The notes below the pieces were generated by a model that was not told the DNA's origin, searched no databases, and saw only the letters and a program-made list of their open reading frames with translations. DNA of 38,683 nucleotides, taken from contig CAMHIV010000004.1 of NCBI GenBank assembly GCA_946185185.1, forward strand, positions 1 to 38,683. The letters are read 5' to 3'. Shown one piece after another: positions 26,190 to 34,042 of the stretch; positions within the stretch are counted from its first letter, which is position 1, and each line of letters starts with the position of its first letter. Position numbers and translations under genes: made by a program. Origin of the DNA: an uncultured Treponema sp. GTDB taxonomy: Bacteria; Spirochaetota; Spirochaetia; Treponematales; Treponemataceae.

Positions 26190-27620
26190 TTACAACTTAT
26201 CAATAAGCATAGAACACTTTCCGCTTGGGATTGGGAGTGTTTTCTTCTTTTGATCTATAATGTTGATTGTAAAGTAGTAAAGTTTTTCGCTTTCCATCTG
26301 GATTTCCCAGCCACGCGGACTCTTGTTACTCAAAATTGTAATAAGGTTGCGTTTGAGGGAAAGATTTTCGATTCCCATGATTTCGAGGTTTGGAATAATC
26401 CAGTCTACGGTCTTTCGTGGCAAACTGATAGAAAGGCCAATTACGTTTTCAATCATGAGTGCAATTGTAGAAAGCCCTGTTGCAGCAAGAAAATGTGCTC
26501 TTGGGAAAGTTGTAGAACCTTCCATTGTTGCCATTTGAGCACTTGCCGGTTTGTATGCTTCAAAAACATCGCCTTTCTGATTTTCGTCGGTAGGCATAAG
26601 ACCTTCCAAAACGAAATAAAGGTGACGGATTGAACATTCGCGTGCAAGTTCGTATTTCTGATACTTTTCAAGACCTTTTACAATAATAAAGTTGAACATC
26701 GGGAAAACGCTTCCGCAGAACCCTTCGCCATTTTCGCTGAATTTTGCGCTGTCAGCAGAAAGTGATGGGAACGGATGTTCTGTTCCAAAGGTAGCCGGAT
26801 TCATAAGATGAGCAATCAAAGTTTCTGATTTGTCGGCACTTGGAATTTCAGCAAGAAGTGGCCAGAAACCGGCAATTGTTTTTTCCGGAAGCCTATTCAT
26901 ATCTTTGTCGAGATCGTGATAGAAACCTGTATCGTTATCCCACATCATCGAATTGATTCGAGTTTTCAAAGAGAAGTAGTTACGACGATACTGGAAGCTG
27001 AGTTCCTTGTCATTTAAAATATCTCCAAGGGCAGACATGTGCGCACAGTTGATTGCCATACAAGCGTTAAAATCAACCGGATAACATGTTCCTTCACGAG
27101 GAGCATTAAACATTGTACTTGCTGTTGCAGGAACTGCATAAAGTCCGTTTTCCTGCTTAAACGTAGCATCAATCCAGGAAATATACTTCTGCAAAACAGG
27201 CATTATTTCCTTGATGCGTTTTTTATTAGCTGATTTATGATAAAGATTGAACTCTGCCCATGCAAACAATGGAAGTCCAATTCCTTCCGGATTGTCTGAT
27301 GAAAGTATCGGTTCATTTGTCTTTGTGTCGTATCTCCACCGAATTGCCCCGTTTTCTTCCTGCTGCTTGTAAAAATAATCGATGTTCAAATTTGCATCGT
27401 AATTCCTGTTGGAATAAACTAGAAAGAATGAGGACAAAATAGATTCAAACTGGTCTATGACTAACTTATCTCCCTCTGGATACATAAAATAACCGTCAGC
27501 AGTTTTTTCTCCTGTCTTCGGGTTGAGCCAATAATCCGATAGCATAGTCCAAGTTTTGTTGTAAATGTCTACAAAATCCTGATCATAGAAGTGGATTTTT
27601 GGAAAGTCGTGTTTGTTCAC
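26190..27620 (-). CDS. GH63/MGH1-like (alpha/alpha)6 glycoside hydrolase
   Basis: 476 residues from a GTG at 27620 with AGGAG 5 nt upstream. The (alpha/alpha)6-barrel pattern of mannosylglycerate-hydrolase / GH63-type enzymes is visible: DQFESILSSFFL, LPLFAWA, NGLYAVPA, YPVDFNACMA (Asp183 as likely acid), TGFYHDLD, AGFWPLLAEIP, and DVFEAYKPAS (Glu354 as likely base), with FPRAHFLAATGLS near the end. No signal peptide is seen, so it probably acts in the cytoplasm on a disaccharide or glycosylated osmolyte; the substrate is not certain. It is the first gene of a run continuing into ppx, ppk1 and the OLD-family gene and is divergent from the pseudo-GatDE gene. Confidence 0.82.
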   Translation of the reverse strand: MNKHDFPKIHFYDQDFVDIYNKTWTMLSDYWLNPKTGEKTADGYFMYPEGDKLVIDQFESILSSFFLVYSNRNYDANLNIDYFYKQQEENGAIRWRYDTKTNEPILSSDNPEGIGLPLFAWAEFNLYHKSANKKRIKEIMPVLQKYISWIDATFKQENGLYAVPATASTMFNAPREGTCYPVDFNACMAINCAHMSALGDILNDKELSFQYRRNYFSLKTRINSMMWDNDTGFYHDLDKDMNRLPEKTIAGFWPLLAEIPSADKSETLIAHLMNPATFGTEHPFPSLSADSAKFSENGEGFCGSVFPMFNFIIVKGLEKYQKYELARECSIRHLYFVLEGLMPTDENQKGDVFEAYKPASAQMATMEGSTTFPRAHFLAATGLSTIALMIENVIGLSISLPRKTVDWIIPNLEIMGIENLSLKRNLITILSNKSPRGWEIQMESEKLYYFTINIIDQKKKTLPIPSGKCSMLIDKL

Positions 27621-27724
27621 AAAAACTCCTAAAATTTCTATTGCGCATAGAGCAACAATTTTATCTAGTATATCACATTTTCAATTAAAACGGTATAATT
27701 TTCAAACATTTTAGGAGATTTTCT
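27621..27724. promoter_or_regulatory. Divergent promoter region
   Basis: 104 nt separate the GH63-like GTG and the pseudo-GatDE ATG. Plus strand: perfect TATAAT at 27694-27699 without a good -35, then AGGAG (27713-27717) before the ATG at 27725. Minus strand: TATACT/TAAAAT-like hexamers near 27660-27673, then AGGAG. Both genes therefore have normal leaders, unlike the leaderless group. Confidence 0.5.
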
Positions 27725-30073
27725 ATGTATCAGTCCTTTGTTTATGTAGAAGCGAGAATACAATTACCGCCAGTTTCAAGCGTTTTTATCACAGACGAAA
27801 AAACTCACAAAATAAATATAAATACTCAGGTTCTTCAACAGGTTTATGTTTTGGCAAAGGCTCTGGAATGTAAAATTTCTACAATTTCAGACATTGAACA
27901 CATTACTAATCTCCCGCAAAACCTTGAAGACGGAAAAAAGATTACCGGCTATTCTGTGCGGATTGCAGAAAACGGCAAACTGAATCTGCGCTTTCACAGC
28001 CACCAGAAAACAATTTTAATAGAAGAAGTTCGCATCGAAGAAGATTTAGGACGCCTTACCCATGCAAACGGTAATACACGCATGGATTATTCCTGTGCCG
28101 GTTATCCTAGTATCAGAATCCGCACCCAGTCCAGTTTTGAACTTGGGGAAGAAGTTCACATTTTCCTTGATGAACTTCGCCGTCTGACTCAGTATCTGAA
28201 CATTTCAAGCGATATGTACAAAGACGGTTCCATCCGCTGCAATGCCTATGTTGCTCTTTCAAAATATCCTGCTCTTCCAGACTATTATGTAAAGCTCAGA
28301 AACCTGAATTCCTTCAACTTTGCTCGAAAAGCAGTAAATCACGAGCTTACCCGCCAGGAAAACATGCTTTCTGCCGGCGAAAAAATTTTGAGCGAAAGCC
28401 GACTTTGGAATGAAGCAAAATCATGCACAGAATCCTTTCAGGAGCGCGATGTAAACAGAATCCGATTTGAACACTTAAATCCGCCTCAGACAATAAATCT
28501 TGAAAGCGCCGAAAAGGATTTGCTTTCCGCAGAAAATTTTGAACTCCCGGAACAAAGGCGACAACGACTTAAGAAACAGTATGGAGTTAGCCGATTGCGC
28601 TCAGAATTCCTCTGCGATACAAAGGAACGCGCTGACTTTTTTGAAAAAACCTGTGCTCTCGGCGCAAATCCGTTGAATGCCGCCCACTGGATGGCAAGTG
28701 AATTGATGCGCCTATTAAACAAATCAAATCTTTCACTCAAAAAATCAAAAATCACGGAACAACATTTTGCATGGATTATTAAACAACTGGATTCAAGTGA
28801 AATTCACAGTGCAACTGCAAAAAAACTGCTTCGGGCGTCTTTTGAAACCGGTCATTCACCTGAAAAATTGATGAAAACCCTGAACATCAGCGAAATCAAC
28901 AGCGAAAAAGAACTGCTTCCGTATGTTCAAAAAATCATCGCCGAAAATCCGGAACACTGCAAAAAACTTAAGAACGGAGAAATGGCACCTCTTGAAAGCC
29001 TTACCGGTCTTGTAATGAAAGAAACAAGCGGCAAGGCCGTTCCTCAGGTTGTAAAATCTCTTCTGAAAAAAGAATTAAATATCAGCGTAATTTACACAAT
29101 TACTACCGGAGGCGCAATTTCTGCAATCCGCCATCAGGACGGAACAATTTCCAGCGGAGATTCTTCAGAACTTAAACACATTGTAAAACGCATTTTTCCG
29201 GATACACCAATTCAGTTTACTTCCGCAGGTCAGTATCTTAGCGAAGAACTGGAACCTTATAACTGGGCAGATTTGATTTCAGAAATTGCACTTCGAATCA
29301 ACGCCGGAACTGCAAGCGGTATCGTTGTAACGCACGGAACCTACACTCTTTCATATACAGCGGCATTACTTTTCTGGCTTTTCAGTGATGCAGACGTACC
29401 AATCGTTATCACGGCAAGTTCCACACTTCCTTCTGAATCCATGGAAGCGGAAACAAACCTTCGGCTGGCAATAGAAACTGCCGCAGAAAAGAAAGGCGGA
29501 GTATATGTTGTTTTTGAAGGAAAAATTCTTTCGCCTCTGAACCTGCACTTTGACCGCCCGGGCAACTTCTGCAACTGGAACCTTGCCGAAGCAAAATTCA
29601 AAGAAAGTGGTCCGATTGCAAATGTATTCAATGGAATCGGCGAACTGGATACCGAAGTACTGGGAAAAATCCTTGTTGAAGCCAGCAGCAAAATGTTCAT
29701 GTGCAGGCTCTATCCTGGCTTTAGAAGTGACCTTTACAAAGATATCCTTAAATATTCAAAAGTTCATTCAATCTTCTTGGAAATGTACGGAATTGGCTCG
29801 GGAAATATAACAGACAGTGATTTTTCGCTAAAGCCAATGCTTCTTGCAGGAAACAGACGCGGAATTCGTTTTTACTGCACCAGCCAGCAGAAAATGGCTC
29901 TAGACTTTTCGCAGTATGTAACCGCTCATGGCGTCTGGCGTGAAGGTGCCGTACCAATGGGATATCTTACAACAGAATCTGTAATCGCTTTGTATTACGC
30001 CTGTTCAATCTGCGCCGATAATGACCAGGAACTAGATGAATTAATGGAACAATACGCTTCGATATACAGCTAG
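27725..30073 (+). CDS. GatB/GatE-like domain fused to GatD/asparaginase-like domain (probable pseudoenzyme)
   Basis: 782 residues. Residues 1-455 follow GatB/GatE throughout: ENGKLNL, RIEEDLGRLTH (103-113), MDYSCAGYP, EVHIFLDELRRLTQYLN, KDGSIRCNAYV (166-176), LRNLNSFNFARKAVNHELTRQ (191 on), ESRLWNEAKS, and the YqeY-like tail ending PQVVKSLLKKEL. Residues 456-782 are an L-asparaginase/GatD fold: TITTGGAI, VVTHGTYT (534-541), a TSQ strand, and GYLTTES. In archaea GatD plus GatE amidates Glu-tRNA(Gln); here both are in one chain. Catalytic residues I can align are replaced: GatB His11-equivalent is Arg11, a metal Glu is Arg131 or Gln135, Asp is Asn173; asparaginase TGGT is TGGA, HGTDT is HGTYT, and the catalytic Lys is missing. 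It is therefore probably non-catalytic and may still bind tRNA. The ATG has AGGAG 8 nt upstream. Confidence 0.85.
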   Translation: MYQSFVYVEARIQLPPVSSVFITDEKTHKININTQVLQQVYVLAKALECKISTISDIEHITNLPQNLEDGKKITGYSVRIAENGKLNLRFHSHQKTILIEEVRIEEDLGRLTHANGNTRMDYSCAGYPSIRIRTQSSFELGEEVHIFLDELRRLTQYLNISSDMYKDGSIRCNAYVALSKYPALPDYYVKLRNLNSFNFARKAVNHELTRQENMLSAGEKILSESRLWNEAKSCTESFQERDVNRIRFEHLNPPQTINLESAEKDLLSAENFELPEQRRQRLKKQYGVSRLRSEFLCDTKERADFFEKTCALGANPLNAAHWMASELMRLLNKSNLSLKKSKITEQHFAWIIKQLDSSEIHSATAKKLLRASFETGHSPEKLMKTLNISEINSEKELLPYVQKIIAENPEHCKKLKNGEMAPLESLTGLVMKETSGKAVPQVVKSLLKKELNISVIYTITTGGAISAIRHQDGTISSGDSSELKHIVKRIFPDTPIQFTSAGQYLSEELEPYNWADLISEIALRINAGTASGIVVTHGTYTLSYTAALLFWLFSDADVPIVITASSTLPSESMEAETNLRLAIETAAEKKGGVYVVFEGKILSPLNLHFDRPGNFCNWNLAEAKFKESGPIANVFNGIGELDTEVLGKILVEASSKMFMCRLYPGFRSDLYKDILKYSKVHSIFLEMYGIGSGNITDSDFSLKPMLLAGNRRGIRFYCTSQQKMALDFSQYVTAHGVWREGAVPMGYLTTESVIALYYACSICADNDQELDELMEQYASIYS

Positions 30074-30083
30074 TTAAAACAAA

Positions 30084-30111
30084 AAAAGCTGGATATAAAA
30101 ATCCAGCTTTT
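30084..30111. terminator. Bidirectional Rho-independent terminator
   Basis: An 11-bp perfect stem AAAAGCTGGAT (30084-30094) / ATCCAGCTTTT (30101-30111) with loop ATAAAA. On the minus strand the stem is followed by a run of Ts (complement of 30081-30087), giving a strong terminator for efp. On the plus strand it ends in TTTTAA and serves the pseudo-GatDE gene. Confidence 0.85.
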
Positions 30112-30139
30112 AACAATTCATTTGCTAGTCGCAGACAAA

Positions 30140-30709
30140 TTAGTTCTTTGCGCGTTCAACGAATGAACCGTCGCGTGTATCGATTACGATTCTTTCACCG
30201 TCGTTGATGAAGAGTGGAACGCGAACTTCGATTCCTGTATCGAGTGTAGCAGGTTTCAAAGACTTACCAGATGTATCACCTTTAACACCAGGTTCTGTGT
30301 AAGTGATTGTACGAGTAACCTGAACAGGCATATCGATACCTACTGGTTTTCCTTCGTAGAATGTAAGTTTTACTTCAAGATCATCTTCTGGAGTAATGTA
30401 TCCAGCGTAGTCACCAAGATTATCCTTTGGAAGTTCGAACTGTTCGTAAGTTTCCTGATCCATGAAAACGTATGTGTCACCGTCAACATAAGAAAGCTTT
30501 GTTACGTGAGCTTCAAGGTCTACTTCGTCGAACTTTTCACCAGCGTCGATACCAAGATCCATTGTTGATTTTGTAACAAGGTTCTGAACGCGAAGGTTTG
30601 TAACCATACCAGCACGACCTGAGCGCTGACCAAGCATCTTCTGAACGATGAGTGGATTTCCTTCATACATGAAAGCTGTACCAACTTTCAACTGTGATGT
30701 CATTAACAT
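30140..30709 (-). CDS. efp: Translation elongation factor P (arginine type)
   Basis: 189 residues with the three OB-like domains of EF-P; the protein relieves ribosome stalling at polyproline stretches. The loop that reaches the peptidyl-transferase centre is GQRSGRAGM, with Arg32 in the SGR context (P. aeruginosa EF-P has SGRNA), where EarP-type rhamnosylation occurs; lysine-modified EF-Ps have Lys instead. Other signatures are YVFMD, ITYTEPGVKGDTSG, and VIDTRDGSFVERAK at the C-terminus. An ATG two codons downstream (30703) is an alternative start, which would make the residue Arg30. GAGG lies 10 nt before the first ATG. EarP is encoded at 37519-38646. Confidence 0.96.
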   Translation of the reverse strand: MLMTSQLKVGTAFMYEGNPLIVQKMLGQRSGRAGMVTNLRVQNLVTKSTMDLGIDAGEKFDEVDLEAHVTKLSYVDGDTYVFMDQETYEQFELPKDNLGDYAGYITPEDDLEVKLTFYEGKPVGIDMPVQVTRTITYTEPGVKGDTSGKSLKPATLDTGIEVRVPLFINDGERIVIDTRDGSFVERAKN

Positions 30710-30765
30710 AACTATATAACCTCAAAAATAAAGTTTCAAAAATTGCATTACTAGCAGATTTTCTA

Positions 30766-30771
30766 ATTATA
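30766..30771 (-). promoter_or_regulatory. -10 hexamer of efp
   Basis: Perfect TATAAT on the minus strand; the -35 region (near 30789-30794) is weak. The leader would be about 50 nt. The rest of the 119-nt gap up to the next gene shows nothing else. Confidence 0.45.
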
Positions 30772-30828
30772 AGGTATTTTCAGATTTAAGTCATCAGTAA
30801 AAATCAGGAATTGTGACATTCGTTCTTT

Positions 30829-31794
30829 TTATCCCGCAAACTGCACTTGGGTATCTGGAAGTTCGAGTTCTTTGTGGGCATAACTGTAAAGGATTTCGGC
30901 TACATTTTTGAGAGGTTTTCGGATGTTCAAGCCCATGCTGTAGGCAAAATCGTTGGCGGCTTTGGTGGCATTTGGGTTCCAGAGTCTGGCGTTTTCAAGA
31001 TTGATGAAGGTGCAGGCTTCGGCTTCTGAAATTGCCTTGATGTGGGCATTCATTGAACTGATACTCGGATCGTTTGTCGGGTTCTTTACAGAAACAATTG
31101 CGACTCTTGTATTTTTTGCACCATTTTTAATCGATTCAATAAGGGACAGATACAGATTATCAAAGTTTTCCTGAGATTTTGCAAAAAGCTCCTTGTCGTT
31201 TTCACCAAGATGAAGAATAAAGGCTTCCGGCATAAGAGGTGATATTTCGCTCTGGATATAATCTTGTGCGGCAGAAAGGCTTAAAGTGTCGCGGCTCTTA
31301 TTGTAGATTGGAAAGTTAAAGGAAAACTCGTTTGCAAGATTTGAAACCGGAATCATCTTGTCTGTACCGGTTCCCAAAAGAATTACTGCATTTTTTTCTT
31401 CTGCCGGAGTTTCATCGCAAGTTTCAATATTTTCTTCTGCAGAAATACGGAGGGAGTTTTCCTTCTGATTCAGGCGGGACTTTATGTCTTTTGCAGTCAT
31501 CTTAAGTGTTTTTGTAGCACCGGCTTTTTTATCAAGCGATTTATTTCTTATGTAAACAAGCACATTTGTAAAAACTATCAAAAGGTTCAGAAAGTATACG
31601 ACAAGAACATAGTTGTACTGGTGGTGAATAAATTTAGCGGTAATTCCTGCGATATAGCCTGTTATTATCAAGATGATAAAGGCAAGGCTGGTTCCCTTTG
31701 CGGTTCTGGCCTTGTAAGCTTTTCTTACATTCAGAGGCCATGAAAAACCAAAACATACAAGCATTACAGCTTCAAAAAGATGTGCAAAATCCAT
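30829..31794 (-). CDS. PQ-loop/SemiSWEET-like membrane domain fused to a degenerate SGNH-like domain
   Basis: 321 residues. Residues 1-85 contain three helices (about 5-22, 37-56, 62-82) with the PQ-loop/SemiSWEET pattern: a Pro in the first helix (SWPL, 19-22 in place of PQ), KGTSLAF, and GYIAGITAK. After a charged linker (86-135) the C-terminal ~185 residues resemble an SGNH hydrolase. The block-I GDS is replaced by GTGTD (141-145), GEND (197-200) matches the GxND block, and no D-x-x-H block is seen. SemiSWEETs transport small sugars as dimers of such three-helix units; the soluble part is probably non-catalytic. The start ATG at 31794 has GGAG 8 nt upstream. It precedes efp on the same strand, 119 nt away. 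Confidence 0.7.
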   Translation of the reverse strand: MDFAHLFEAVMLVCFGFSWPLNVRKAYKARTAKGTSLAFIILIITGYIAGITAKFIHHQYNYVLVVYFLNLLIVFTNVLVYIRNKSLDKKAGATKTLKMTAKDIKSRLNQKENSLRISAEENIETCDETPAEEKNAVILLGTGTDKMIPVSNLANEFSFNFPIYNKSRDTLSLSAAQDYIQSEISPLMPEAFILHLGENDKELFAKSQENFDNLYLSLIESIKNGAKNTRVAIVSVKNPTNDPSISSMNAHIKAISEAEACTFINLENARLWNPNATKAANDFAYSMGLNIRKPLKNVAEILYSYAHKELELPDTQVQFAG

Positions 31795-31821
31795 TTTTAT
31801 AACTCCAAAAAATTAATTTAC

Positions 31822-31985
31822 AGATTTTATATCGAGGTTTACAAATTCTTTGCGAAAATCAGTTCTCAGCAGGAACCGGACTTCAAAAAACGGCTTCCGC
31901 GCTTCGCTTGTGCAGATGTTTTTTTAAGCCCGAACCCTGCTTACACTAATTTTCAAGGTAATCTCTTTACCTCGACATTAAATCT
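31822..31985. repeat. MITE-like repeat, diverged full copy
   Basis: Inverted termini AGATTTTATATCGAGGTTTA (31822-31841) and its near complement at 31966-31985 bound 164 bp. The core is clearly homologous to 37230-37354: shared CAAAAAACGGC, then CCGCGCTTCGCTTGTGCAG followed by ATGTTTTTTT, then GCTTAC-x-C-x-AATTTT. This copy lacks about 18 bp present in the other. It fills half of the 322-nt gap between the PQ-loop gene and the sensor kinase. The rest (31986-32100) is AT-rich with GAAAGT/ACTTTC blocks and no gene. Confidence 0.7.
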
Positions 31986-32101
31986 GCAACTAATCTATTC
32001 CAACCGCAGTCCACACTTCAATTTTTTGAAAGTTTAAAAATCTTTTTTGCGCTTTTTGGGGACTTTTTTTACTTTCTAAAGGTTTTGTTTACTTTTAAAT
32101 G

Positions 32102-32110
32102 TGCTAGAAT
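32102..32110 (+). promoter_or_regulatory. Extended -10 promoter of the sensor kinase gene
   Basis: TGcTAGAAT (TG 32102-32103, hexamer 32105-32110) lies 6 nt before the GTG at 32117. No strong -35 is seen, as often with extended -10 promoters. This predicts a leaderless or nearly leaderless mRNA. Confidence 0.5.
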
Positions 32111-32116
32111 AGAGAT

Positions 32117-33367
32117 GTGAAAAAACAAAGAAGCGGAAATCTAAACTTAATTCGAAAAGAAATTCAGACTACCCATCTTATTTTGATTATTTCGATTACT
32201 GTTCTATTGAGTTTTGGTGGAACTTTTATCAATATCAAATCCAGCGACAAATCCTTTAATCAGACTTTGCAGGACACTTCGGCGCTTATTGCCCGCTTGT
32301 ATTCGTTTACAAAGGATTTGCCTCAAGATGATTTTATTGAATACATGGATTCAGTTGTGCAGACACTGCCGGACGTAGACGTTATTTCTATCGTTGGAAG
32401 CGATAATGTGCGCATCTATCACACAAACCACAGCCTTATCGGAACAGAATTTGACGGCTCTCATCCGGATTTTAATAACTTTAAGGATTTGTATTTTACC
32501 GAAAACAGTATTGGTCCATCTGGCCCGCAGCGACGAAGCTACAAGGCGATTTTTAATTCTGACGGGGAATATGACGGCTTTATTATGGCAATCCGCCTGC
32601 GAACTTCGATTGTAAATGCAACGATTCATACCACAGGACTTTTTCTTGTGGTCGTTCTTGCATCTGTTTTAATTGAACTTTCTGTCTCCGGCGCAATTTT
32701 CAGAAAAATCCGGCATCAGTTTTTAACTTTTACAGAAGATTTTGAAGGAACCAAATTCCTTGTAGATTCAATGCGGGCAAACAATCACGATTTTACCAAC
32801 AAGCTTCATGTAATTCTGGGTCTGATTCAAATCGGGGAATACGAAAAAGCCCAGTCCTATATTCAGAATATTTCAATAATTCAGCGGGAAACTGTAAGCA
32901 GGGTTATGAATGCCGTTGATAATTCTTCCTTTGCAGCCCTTTTAATCGGGAAGATTGCACGGGCTTCGGAATGCAATGTAAAATTTATTCTGGAAGAAGG
33001 AATTTCGTTTAAATCCGGCGATATAGATATTCCTTCCGAGGCACTTGTTACGATTACAGGAAATCTTATCGATAATGCCCTTGATTCCATGAACAGCGAA
33101 GGCGACTTTATGAAAAAAAGCCACGAGCTTACCTTTGGCGTTTACACAAAACCGGAAAATCTTCTTATAACCGTAAAAGATAATGGCTCCGGAATTCCGG
33201 AAGAAATCCATGACAAAGTTTTTGAAAATGGCTTTTCAACAAAAGGTTCCGGTCGCGGGGTAGGTCTCTACCACACCAAACAACTTGTAGAAAGCCTGGG
33301 CGGAACAATCAGCTTCGAAACCCAGCCCCATAACGGCTGCTGTTTTATGGTGAAAATTGAGAGGTAG
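32117..33367 (+). CDS. CitA/DcuS-family sensor histidine kinase
   Basis: 416 residues from a GTG at 32117. Order: TM helix (19-40), periplasmic PAS/Cache-like sensor (about 41-165, with DVDVISIVG and GEYDGFIM), TM helix (172-195), dimerisation segment with the phospho-acceptor His224 in ANNHDFTNKLHVILGL, and HATPase with N-box GNLIDNALDS, G1 DNGSGIP and G2 GSGRGVGLYH. The family senses citrate, C4-dicarboxylates or related small acids and phosphorylates a CitB/DcuR-type regulator. Unlike many CitA/DcuS proteins there is no clear cytoplasmic PAS domain before the His box. The response regulator gene follows after 3 nt. The start codon has only a weak AGAG upstream. Confidence 0.9.
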   Translation: MKKQRSGNLNLIRKEIQTTHLILIISITVLLSFGGTFINIKSSDKSFNQTLQDTSALIARLYSFTKDLPQDDFIEYMDSVVQTLPDVDVISIVGSDNVRIYHTNHSLIGTEFDGSHPDFNNFKDLYFTENSIGPSGPQRRSYKAIFNSDGEYDGFIMAIRLRTSIVNATIHTTGLFLVVVLASVLIELSVSGAIFRKIRHQFLTFTEDFEGTKFLVDSMRANNHDFTNKLHVILGLIQIGEYEKAQSYIQNISIIQRETVSRVMNAVDNSSFAALLIGKIARASECNVKFILEEGISFKSGDIDIPSEALVTITGNLIDNALDSMNSEGDFMKKSHELTFGVYTKPENLLITVKDNGSGIPEEIHDKVFENGFSTKGSGRGVGLYHTKQLVESLGGTISFETQPHNGCCFMVKIER

Positions 33368-33370
33368 AGT

Positions 33371-34039
33371 ATGTATAAGGTTCTGGTAGTTGAAGACGAC
33401 CCTATGGTCAGAATGATAAATGAACAGTATGTCCGCATGAACAAGGACTTTTGCATTGCCTCCAGCGTAAAAAACGGTCAGGAAGCCCTGGATTACATAA
33501 AAGAAAACAAAGTGGACCTTGTTATTCTGGATGTTTTTATGCCTTTTATGAACGGGGTAGAATTTCTTAAAAAACTCCGGGAGCAAAAGCTTAAAACAGA
33601 AGTAATTATGGTAACCGCCGCAAACGACACCGCAACCCTTGAAGAAACTATGCACCTTGGCGTGATTGATTATCTTGTAAAACCCTTTGCCCTTGAACGA
33701 TTTCAGGTGGCACTTGAAAAATTTACTGCAAAAATGAATGCAATAAATGGTTCCGACGTGCTAGACCAGAACCTTATCGACAGTATTATTTCCAATTCAC
33801 CCCAGAAAAAATCAAAAGAATATCCAAAGGGCATTCAGGAAAAAACTCTTGAACGCATAAAATCCTGCTTTGAAAATAAAAATGACTGGCACAGCGTAGA
33901 ACTTATTGCCGAAAAACTTGGAATTTCAATCGTAACAGTCCGCCACTATGTTAATTATCTTGTAAAGGAAGGATTTTTGCAGGAAAGCATTAATTATGAA
34001 ACCGGCGGCCGACCTTCTATGCTTTATAAAAAAAATTAA
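33371..34039 (+). CDS. CitB/DcuR-family response regulator
   Basis: 222 residues. The receiver domain has the acidic pair (Glu8, Asp9, Asp10), phospho-acceptor Asp54 in VILDVFMP, Thr82 and Lys104 (VKPF). The C-terminal ~60 residues form a helix-turn-helix (LIAEKLGISIVTVRHYVNYL) typical of the CitB group, ending GGRPSMLY. It is the partner of the kinase 3 nt upstream, with GAGAGG before its ATG. It probably activates transporter or catabolic genes; the SDF symporter about 1.5 kb away is a candidate target, by position only. It ends 3 nt before the convergent HD-GYP gene. Confidence 0.93.
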   Translation: MYKVLVVEDDPMVRMINEQYVRMNKDFCIASSVKNGQEALDYIKENKVDLVILDVFMPFMNGVEFLKKLREQKLKTEVIMVTAANDTATLEETMHLGVIDYLVKPFALERFQVALEKFTAKMNAINGSDVLDQNLIDSIISNSPQKKSKEYPKGIQEKTLERIKSCFENKNDWHSVELIAEKLGISIVTVRHYVNYLVKEGFLQESINYETGGRPSMLYKKN

Positions 34040-34042
34040 TTA

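Noticed and set aside
25926-26633. 235-codon open frame on the plus strand
   Set aside because: It overlaps the 5' end of ppx and 3' part of the GH63-like gene in antisense; both of those are clear family members.
27725-30073. Annotation as functional GatB or as a simple L-asparaginase
   Set aside because: Each would describe only half the protein, and key active-site residues of both families are missing.
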